DNA of 9,269 nt from Marinospirillum sp. (GTDB taxonomy: Bacteria > Pseudomonadota > Gammaproteobacteria > Pseudomonadales > Halomonadaceae). Location: the NCBI GenBank assembly GCA_007116865.1, contig SKHR01000005.1:1-9269 (forward strand). The letters are read 5' to 3'. Below the pieces are notes generated by a model, which saw only the letters and a program-made list of their open reading frames with translations, made no database searches and had not been told where the DNA came from. The translations under genes and the position numbers were made by a program. This document shows positions 1 through 5,784 of the stretch, piece by piece. Positions within the stretch are counted from its first letter, which is position 1, and each line of letters begins with the position of its first letter.

Positions 1-3000
1 CCCCATCGGCATATACCTGTTCGATTCCCATCACCAGCCAGTCAAGCTCAGCGGGATCTGCAGGATTGTCGCTATGGCTGGTCAGTTGCAACAACAACAG
101 CCTGGAAGCACAAATCCATAAATGAAAATCCTGCTGAATCGCCAAGTCATGACAGCGGCGTGCCTGACGCAAAGCGTCCTTTTCCTCGCCACACCAGGCC
201 AGCACGGTTCCAGCCGCAAACAGGCCAAAGCAGGCATTATTCAGGTTCACTTCCGCCAGGCTGTCCAGCAGCTTTTGCGCCCAGCGAAGTGCCGCCTGCT
301 CTTGGCCCGAAAAATAACAAGACCAGCCTAGAAAACACAGGGTATGCACATAGGGGTTTTCATGAGAGTAGATCAGATAGGCCTCTGGTCCATGCGATTC
401 GGCCAGCTTCAGTCCGCGCTGGGCAAACTTGATACTCTGCCCAAAATCACCCAACCAAAACAAAGAGTTGGTCATCGCCCAGCAACCAATCACCAATTGC
501 ACATCATTTTCCGCAATATCAATCAGGTGCTGGGCCAAAGGCAGACTGGCGTTGTCTTCCTGCTGCGATCCCACCCCCAAAAACCGCAGGTAAGCCGCTC
601 TGAAATACTGCGGCTGATTGCCCGCAGCCAAAGCCACTGGCTCATTGTCGGTTGAGAGCTTAAATGCCAGCTGGTCACCATAACCAAAACACAGAATACG
701 TGCCTGTGCATAGCCGTTGTAAAGGGTGACGGCATCCTCGGGGGCAAAACCCGCCTGATCATGCAGTTCAACCGCCTCACCTAAACACTGCATCACTTCA
801 GGGTAATCGTGACACTGCCAGGCCATGTTTCCCGCCTGCATCCACAATTCACCAGCCAACTGGGTTTCACCCGCTCGCCCCCAGTGATAAGCCAGCCTTT
901 TTAGGGGCTGAGGACGATCCGTATTCAGGTATTCCAGGCTGAGTGCCATCACCCGGTTTAAATAGCGGTAACGGCTGGGTGGATTGAGTTCGTTCAAAGC
1001 CCATTGCAGTAAAGGACGGGCAAATTTCAGTGACTGATCCGCGAAGACTTGAAGCACTCCACACGCCACAAGTTGCTCAAGTTTTTGCTGAGCGTTTTTC
1101 TCACCACTCTGCTCCAGCAGACTGATCAGCAACTGCTTTTCTGTTTCCATCCCCACGGCCGCAACCGTCATGGCCGCGCTTTTCAATACGCCCAAGTCTT
1201 CTGCGACCACGGTAAAAAAAGCCAACAGGCTATCTGGCAGGCGGGCAAAGGGTTGATTGCGACCCGACAGAATCATCAGTGACAAGGGGTTGCCCTCAGC
1301 CACCTGCACAATGCGATGTAAAGTGTCAGGGGAGTGCCAAACACCCTGGCGCTGACTGTGTTGACTGCACAGCAAAATCGCCGCCTCATCACTGAGTGCT
1401 GGCACATGGATCTGGTGATCACAGAGCAGTGATACCGAATCTGGATCATGGGTTGAAATCAACAGGGTCCAGCGCTGCTCAGGCAAAGCCGACCAGTAGT
1501 CTAAAAAAGCCAGCGTCTCTGGGTCGCACCACTGAGCATCTTTCAACCACACCAGACGCAGATCGGGGTGACTGAGCTGGGCTGCCAGGGTTGAAAAGTC
1601 AGCCGTAAAGTCCACACGACTGTCATTGACCCCTGATAAATCAACCCACTCTTTGAGCAGACCAAAGGATTCGTGATATCGATCCGGGTAGGCATGAAAC
1701 ACTTTCAGCGCGGTGCCACTGATCCCGTGACTGTCCAGCCAGTGATGAATCAAGCAGGTCTTACCACTACCGGGCTCACCAACAATCAGCACTCGCTGTG
1801 AGAGCTCACCAATTTTTGCTATCACCGCCTTGAGCACTTGCTCAAGGCGGTCCAAGCCGCTCTGTGCAATTTCTTTTGGCATCAAGGTCGGCGCCAGATC
1901 CAACACAGAAGTGGTTTGCAGCAGGTAGCTTTTCCAACCAATATCGCTTTCTATCTGAGGGTCGCCGACCTTAACCCGATTGCCGACCAGCTCCCTCAGC
2001 GCCTCACTCAAACGGATTTGTCCTGGCTGAGCCTGGTTACACAGACGTGTGGCATGATCGGTCATCTCGCCTTGCAAATCCGGTACCGAGTCTTCGTCAG
2101 ATGACAGAACTCGACCGCAGTGCAAACCGATTTTGAGCTGCAACTGGGGTGTTTGAAAATCCTGCAATAAACGCATTGCAGCACAAATCGCCTGCCAGCC
2201 AGGATAGTAAACCGCCTGCGGCCAGTTGAAATAAAAGAAGGACCCATTACCGGCACTAGCGCGATGCCAGGCCTGCATATAGCCACACACCCAGTCCCGA
2301 GCTTTGCGATCCGCATCAAAAATGGCTTGAGCTTGCACCTCTGGGTCGTTCGCCAGACTGACCCAGCGCAGGCGCATCACCACAGCAAAAGACACCTGGC
2401 TGACTGCCGGGAAAGGACGAGGAAAGTGGGTCGAAGGTCGCTCCGGTGCGCGGTGCAAACGGTCATGCAATGCCAGGGTTTCGCCTTCCGGCAGCAAACC
2501 CATCTCACGCTCAAGGCGCTGGGCATAGTGCTTAAAATACTTGTGTGCCAAGCCTGTCTGTCCAGACTCGGCACAAATACTCATCACCTCTCGCAGTAAA
2601 CGTTCATCGTCCGGGTCAATTTCCAGCAGCACCTGAGAAAAACGACTCAACAGCTCTGGCTGGCCCTGACGCTGGGCGCACTTCAACAGGGTTTGCAACA
2701 ACTGGGTTTGACGCAAGCGAAAGTGAATGCGCTTGGCATGCAACCAGTCTTCAAACACCTCACAGTCCGGCAGGCTGTATGCGGGCAAAAACTCACCGCT
2801 GAGCTGAGCATCATAAGTCGAAGTCAACAACCGTTGGCTGGTTTCACAAAAACCACTAACACAGTCATGACAGTGTAACTGCAAGCCTTCCAATTGATGA
2901 ATATCAACGACCAGCTCAGGTGAACCCAACCACTGCAAGGCGTGACGATCTGAGGCAATCAGGTTTTCATAACCGGCTTTAGCCAGGGTGCGAGTCAGAC

Positions 3001-3229
3001 TGAACAGCACCTGACGCAGGTTCAAGCGTGAGGCCTGCTCATCTAGATCCGGCCAAAACACACTGGCCAGATACTCACGTGAATGAGGTCGCTGAGGCTC
3101 TGCACTCAAATAGGCTAACAGCCCCAAGGCTTTACGATAACGCCCCTGGAGCGGCAAGGTTTGTCCATGAATCCTGACTTCTGGTGAACCCAGCAAACAC
3201 AAATGTGGGCTGACCACTGAGCGAGCCAT
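1..3229 (-). CDS. SARP/AfsR-type multidomain transcriptional regulator (winged helix-BTAD-cyclase-like-STAND ATPase-TPR), C-terminus beyond the left edge
   Basis: The frame is open for 1,076 codons from ATG 3229 to the window edge, so the gene is 3'-partial. The start is firm: an in-frame TAA lies five codons upstream with no other start between, and AAAGGAA sits 7 nt before the ATG. Domains, by my reading: OmpR/SARP-like winged helix about 8-100 (RKALGLLAYL, RPHSREYLASVFWPDLDE); BTAD helical domain about 109-256; class III nucleotide-cyclase-like domain about 279-423; P-loop ATPase with Walker A GEPGSGKT at 484-491 and a Walker B-like LVWLKDAQW ending at Asp564; then helical TPR-like repeats from about residue 620 to the edge. 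The family (AfsR, MalT and other STAND regulators) binds DNA with the N-terminal domain and uses the NTPase and repeats to sense and oligomerise. The cyclase-like domain lacks both metal aspartates and is probably not catalytic. There is no signal peptide or membrane segment, so it should be cytoplasmic. Ligand and targets are unknown. It is transcribed divergently from pyrD. A second DNA-binding domain beyond the edge cannot be excluded. Confidence 0.9.
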   Translation of the reverse strand, partial: MARSVVSPHLCLLGSPEVRIHGQTLPLQGRYRKALGLLAYLSAEPQRPHSREYLASVFWPDLDEQASRLNLRQVLFSLTRTLAKAGYENLIASDRHALQWLGSPELVVDIHQLEGLQLHCHDCVSGFCETSQRLLTSTYDAQLSGEFLPAYSLPDCEVFEDWLHAKRIHFRLRQTQLLQTLLKCAQRQGQPELLSRFSQVLLEIDPDDERLLREVMSICAESGQTGLAHKYFKHYAQRLEREMGLLPEGETLALHDRLHRAPERPSTHFPRPFPAVSQVSFAVVMRLRWVSLANDPEVQAQAIFDADRKARDWVCGYMQAWHRASAGNGSFFYFNWPQAVYYPGWQAICAAMRLLQDFQTPQLQLKIGLHCGRVLSSDEDSVPDLQGEMTDHATRLCNQAQPGQIRLSEALRELVGNRVKVGDPQIESDIGWKSYLLQTTSVLDLAPTLMPKEIAQSGLDRLEQVLKAVIAKIGELSQRVLIVGEPGSGKTCLIHHWLDSHGISGTALKVFHAYPDRYHESFGLLKEWVDLSGVNDSRVDFTADFSTLAAQLSHPDLRLVWLKDAQWCDPETLAFLDYWSALPEQRWTLLISTHDPDSVSLLCDHQIHVPALSDEAAILLCSQHSQRQGVWHSPDTLHRIVQVAEGNPLSLMILSGRNQPFARLPDSLLAFFTVVAEDLGVLKSAAMTVAAVGMETEKQLLISLLEQSGEKNAQQKLEQLVACGVLQVFADQSLKFARPLLQWALNELNPPSRYRYLNRVMALSLEYLNTDRPQPLKRLAYHWGRAGETQLAGELWMQAGNMAWQCHDYPEVMQCLGEAVELHDQAGFAPEDAVTLYNGYAQARILCFGYGDQLAFKLSTDNEPVALAAGNQPQYFRAAYLRFLGVGSQQEDNASLPLAQHLIDIAENDVQLVIGCWAMTNSLFWLGDFGQSIKFAQRGLKLAESHGPEAYLIYSHENPYVHTLCFLGWSCYFSGQEQAALRWAQKLLDSLAEVNLNNACFGLFAAGTVLAWCGEEKDALRQARRCHDLAIQQDFHLWICASRLLLLQLTSHSDNPADPAELDWLVMGIEQVYADG

Positions 3230-3289
3230 TGTTTCGTTCCTTTACGCAGCGGCTGAAAAAGACAGTTGATTGAATCTCACTAGAGGCTA

Positions 3290-3308
3290 GCCAAAACCTG
3301 GCCAAAAC
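3290..3308. repeat. Two direct repeats GCCAAAAC with 11-bp period, possible SARP operator
   Basis: GCCAAAAC occurs exactly at 3290-3297 and again at 3301-3308, one 11-bp step apart; no third copy continues the phase on either side. On the minus strand the units read GTTTTGGC and lie about 60-80 bp upstream of the SARP-type start codon. SARP/AfsR proteins are known to bind short direct repeats spaced by 11 or 22 bp, usually overlapping a -35 region. The minus-strand TTGGCC or TTGGCT within the repeats could serve as a poor -35, but no convincing -10 follows. The perfect 8-bp palindrome GGCTAGCC (3286-3293) overlaps the first repeat. Assigning the site to autoregulation is inference. Confidence 0.45.
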
Positions 3309-3374
3309 TTCGTTATCTCTTCGCGCATTTTTGTAACATTTTGGATGAAGACTCAGGCTTGTGATGCGAAGTGT

Positions 3375-3403
3375 TTTTTCTCTGCGGCGGTCTCAAGTAT
3401 ACT
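3375..3403 (+). promoter_or_regulatory. Candidate sigma-70 promoter of pyrD
   Basis: TATACT at 3398-3403 is a good -10 box. The position 17 bp upstream (3375-3380, TTTTTC) is a poor -35 and there is no extended -10 TG, so an activator or UP-type contact may help. Transcription would start near 3410, giving a leader of only about 15-30 nt. I could not find the leader hairpin that supports start-site-switching control of pyrC/pyrD in enteric bacteria. Confidence 0.45.
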
Positions 3404-3426
3404 GAGAACCCAACATTTCCTGGCAA

Positions 3427-4494
3427 ATGAACCTGACTATGTACTCCTTGGCACGCAAGTTTTTCTTTACGCTCTCCGGCGAAATGGCGCACCAACTGGC
3501 TTTAGAAAGCCTGGATGCAGCCTGGCGACTGCGTTTAACTCGGCTGATGGCTGCTCCACCAATCCACGCACCCGTTGAAGCGATGGGGCTGACTTTCCCC
3601 AACGCCGTAGGACTCGCCGCTGGGTTAGATAAAAACGCAGACCACCTCAACAGCCTTGGCAGCCTTGGCTTTGGGTTCATCGAAGTCGGTACGGTCACTC
3701 CAAAACCCCAGCCAGGCAACCCCAAACCCCGCCTGTTCCGTATTCCTGAGCAGGAAGCCATCATTAACCGCATGGGCTTCAACAATAAAGGCATGGCGCA
3801 CCTGATCGCCCAGGTCAAAAAACGCCAGTATTCCGGTTTGATCGGCATCAATCTTGGCAAAAACCTCACCACGCCCGTTGAGAAGGCCGTGGATGATTAC
3901 CTGCTGGGATTAGAGGCCGCTTTTCCGCATGCTGACTACATCACCGTCAATATTTCATCGCCCAATACACCAGGACTGCGCAGCCTGCAATACGGTGAGG
4001 CCTTAAAGCAGCTGCTCCAACCTCTCAAACACCGCCAGCAACAACTGGCAGACGAGCAACAGCGCCATGTTCCTCTGCTGGTCAAGGTTGCACCGGACAT
4101 GAATCGAGATGAACTACAAAGCCTGGCTGACTGTTTACGTGAAGTCGCCGTAGATGGTGTGATCGCCACCAACACCACTCTGGATAAGTCTCAGGTGTCT
4201 GAGTTTAAAAATGGTCAGGAAGAGGGCGGCTTGTCCGGTCGTCCGCTGACGGAAAAAGCCAATCAAATGACCGCGCAGCTGACCGAAGCCCTGGAGGGCA
4301 GCCTGCCGATCATCGGTGTGGGTGGGATTTTCTCCGCCGCCGATGCCAGCGAGCGGATTAAAGCCGGGGCCACCCTGGTTCAGCTCTACACCGGATTTAT
4401 TTATAAAGGCCCACAACTGATTCATGAGTGTGCTGAGGCGATTGCTGCGATTCGCCCTCTCGCTCCAAAAGGCAACGAATCACGCGGCAACTGA
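3427..4494 (+). CDS. pyrD: Dihydroorotate dehydrogenase (quinone), class 2
   Basis: This enzyme oxidises dihydroorotate to orotate in de novo pyrimidine synthesis. It uses FMN and passes electrons to membrane quinone. The 355 residues match the usual class 2 length of about 335-350. An N-terminal amphipathic extension (MYSLARKFFFTLSGEMAHQLAL) is the quinone-site and membrane-association helix that marks class 2. The barrel follows: FMN-site NAVGLAAGLDKNA about 59-71, RMGFNNKG 115-122, NISSPNTPGLRSLQ from 175 with the catalytic serine at 179 (second Ser of the pair), LLVKVAPD with the FMN-binding lysine at 220, GGLSGRPLT about 267-275, and IIGVGGI and LVQLYTGFIYKGP for phosphate binding near the C terminus. 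All key residues are present. ATG 3439 is an alternative start that matches Pseudomonas-type N termini beginning MYxLAR; neither start has a clear Shine-Dalgarno. The gene diverges from the SARP-type gene. Its last 15 bp overlap the convergent HD-GYP gene, and no terminator for it is evident. Confidence 0.97.
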   Translation: MNLTMYSLARKFFFTLSGEMAHQLALESLDAAWRLRLTRLMAAPPIHAPVEAMGLTFPNAVGLAAGLDKNADHLNSLGSLGFGFIEVGTVTPKPQPGNPKPRLFRIPEQEAIINRMGFNNKGMAHLIAQVKKRQYSGLIGINLGKNLTTPVEKAVDDYLLGLEAAFPHADYITVNISSPNTPGLRSLQYGEALKQLLQPLKHRQQQLADEQQRHVPLLVKVAPDMNRDELQSLADCLREVAVDGVIATNTTLDKSQVSEFKNGQEEGGLSGRPLTEKANQMTAQLTEALEGSLPIIGVGGIFSAADASERIKAGATLVQLYTGFIYKGPQLIHECAEAIAAIRPLAPKGNESRGN

Positions 4495-5628
4495 GTCTTG
4501 TTTCTGGCGCAGCTCTTTGTGAATTTTTTCCAGTACAGAGAAGCTGCGTGACAAGGCATCGACACAGTCAGCATCCAGTTGTGTACCAGCCATTCGGTGG
4601 ATTTCGTGTAACGCCTTTCCCATACTCCAGGCTGGCTTGTAAGGCCGCTCACTGGTGAGCGCATCAAAAACATCCGCCACAGCAACGATCCTTGCCTCAA
4701 TGGGAATGTCAGCACCTTTCAGTCCAAAAGGATACCCACTGCCATCCATTTTTTCATGATGATAAAGCACCATGTTTTTGAGCATCTGTACATCCTGCAT
4801 CTGATCCAGGCCATGATGTTCAATCACCAGATCCAACAGACGCGCACCTTCAAGCGTATGGTTTTTCATGACCTCAAACTCTTCTTCGGTCAAACGCCCA
4901 GGCTTAAGCAGAATGCTGTCTGGTACCACCACCTTGCCAATATCATGCAAGGGTGCAAATAGAAACATCTGGCGGATTTGCCGATCCGTAAATGACCAGC
5001 GCCCCGACAAACGGCTGGCAATCAGCTGGGTATAATGTGCCATGCGTTCAAGATGGCCACCTGTTTCTGGATCACGCTCAGCACAGAGCGTCATGGTCGA
5101 ACGGCTGGCCGCGATCAGTGCCCGAATCATGGCCTGATCCTGATCAATCAGTTGGGCAATCAGCTGACTGTAAATCTCAAGGTCATCATACATTTCTTCC
5201 CGAAACACATAACGCGTGCGCGAATTGAAGAAAACAAAACCCATCAACTGCCCGCTGCTGATCAAGGGCGCGGTATAACTGGAAAGCCAGCCCTGCTCAA
5301 CCAATGTCAGGGTGTGAGGATTCACTTTACCCTGATGAATCGGAGGCACCAGCAGGTTCAAATCATGAATCACCCGTGGCTGCACGCTCTGGGCGATTTC
5401 GCGCAAAGATTCGGCCTGGCTGAGCGGATATTCATAGGCGGTGATGGCTTCTTCGGCACGACTGGTCGAGAAAAAGGTGCGCACTATGTCTGTGTCCGGG
5501 TGATACAGGGCAATCGAAAAACGCTCCACCTGGGGGTGACGGGTTTGCAGACGCTCACCTAAAAAGCGCAGCTTGTCTGTCAGGGTTTTGCAGCTGGATA
5601 ACTGCCTGAACAAACTCATGTTTTGCAT
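4480..5628 (-). CDS. GAF-HD-GYP protein, probable cyclic-di-GMP phosphodiesterase
   Basis: An N-terminal GAF-like sensor (about residues 15-160, no membrane segment) is joined by a helix to an HD-GYP domain (about 165-370). HD-GYP enzymes hydrolyse c-di-GMP to pGpG and GMP. Numbering from ATG 5628 (382 aa), I see every ligand expected for a well-equipped di- or trinuclear metal site: E188 and H192 (DPETGGHLERM), H228/D229 and K232 (HDIGK), H257 (MKNHTLEGA), H290/H291 (YHHEKMDGSGYP) and D319 (ADVFDALTSERPYKP), with the GYP signature at 298-300. It should therefore be active rather than a degenerate receptor. I chose ATG 5628 because AGGA lies 8 nt upstream; GTG 5634, two codons earlier, is only 2 nt from that AGGA. 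A third start, ATG 5619, is also possible. The signal sensed by the GAF domain is unknown. The gene is monocistronic by context: the deaD terminator lies upstream and convergent pyrD downstream. Confidence 0.93.
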   Translation of the reverse strand: MQNMSLFRQLSSCKTLTDKLRFLGERLQTRHPQVERFSIALYHPDTDIVRTFFSTSRAEEAITAYEYPLSQAESLREIAQSVQPRVIHDLNLLVPPIHQGKVNPHTLTLVEQGWLSSYTAPLISSGQLMGFVFFNSRTRYVFREEMYDDLEIYSQLIAQLIDQDQAMIRALIAASRSTMTLCAERDPETGGHLERMAHYTQLIASRLSGRWSFTDRQIRQMFLFAPLHDIGKVVVPDSILLKPGRLTEEEFEVMKNHTLEGARLLDLVIEHHGLDQMQDVQMLKNMVLYHHEKMDGSGYPFGLKGADIPIEARIVAVADVFDALTSERPYKPAWSMGKALHEIHRMAGTQLDADCVDALSRSFSVLEKIHKELRQKQDSVAA

Positions 5629-5697
5629 GATCACTATCCTGGACTCCGGTATTGGCTTATATCAGCTTATTGTTATATCCGTCACCTTAGCAGCCCT

Positions 5698-5716
5698 GCG
5701 TTATCTCAGCGTTATC
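5698..5716. repeat. Two direct repeats GCGTTATC with 11-bp period upstream of the HD-GYP gene
   Basis: GCGTTATC occurs exactly at 5698-5705 and 5709-5716. The second copy covers the predicted -10 hexamer of the HD-GYP gene (GATAAC on the minus strand), and the first would lie at or just after the transcription start. A repeat on one helical face in this position could bind a regulator. The extended form CGTTATCTC (5699-5707) also occurs at 3311-3319, beside the SARP-type gene's repeats. Confidence 0.5.
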
Positions 5717-5739
5717 AAAACATGCTTTTTTGATGACAA
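5711..5739 (-). promoter_or_regulatory. Candidate sigma-70 promoter with embedded inverted repeat, HD-GYP gene
   Basis: On the minus strand TTGTCA (5739-5734; five of six matches to the -35 consensus) is followed after exactly 17 bp by GATAAC (5716-5711; four of six matches to the -10 consensus). This would give a leader of roughly 75 nt. An inverted repeat with 10-bp arms, GTTATCAAAA (5711-5720) and TTTTGATGAC (5728-5737), one mismatch and a 7-bp centre, begins at the -10 and ends within the -35. That is the usual place for a repressor site that blocks RNA polymerase. Weaker TATAAC (5676-5671) and TATAAG (5661-5656) boxes lie closer to the gene but lack a matching -35. Confidence 0.45.
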
Positions 5740-5764
5740 AAAAAGCCGCCACAAGGGCGACTTT
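5738..5764 (-). terminator. Rho-independent terminator of deaD
   Basis: Reading the minus strand, AAAGTCGCC (5764-5756), a five-base loop CTTGT and GGCGGCTTT (5750-5742) form a 9-bp stem with one G-U pair, running into seven T residues (5744-5738). It starts 21-23 bp after the deaD stop codon, the classic position. Its U-tract abuts the -35 of the HD-GYP promoter, so the two minus-strand genes are separate transcription units unless termination is leaky. Confidence 0.85.
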
Positions 5765-5784
5765 AAAAACCACAAAATACCGGC

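Noticed and set aside
1..3229. Possible frameshift or pseudogene, because no complete coding region is delimited on the left
   Set aside because: Codon-by-codon reading of the minus strand from 3229 shows no stop to base 1. The gene is simply cut by the window edge.
3404..3426. pyrD leader examined for an enteric-type hairpin used in start-site-switching pyrimidine control
   Set aside because: A CCC run follows the -10, but no stem that would hide a ribosome binding site can be formed.
3393..3872. Minus-strand frame of 159 codons opposite pyrD
   Set aside because: It lies entirely antisense to highly conserved PyrD sequence and reads as a shadow with biased composition.
4449..4481. Inverted repeat GATTCG/CGAATC around the pyrD and HD-GYP stop codons, considered as a bidirectional terminator
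   Set aside because: It has only a 6-bp stem with a 21-nt loop and no T-tract on either side.
5035..5562. Plus-strand frame of 175 codons opposite the HD-GYP gene
   Set aside because: It is antisense to the clear GAF-HD-GYP coding frame, with no start signal or domain features.
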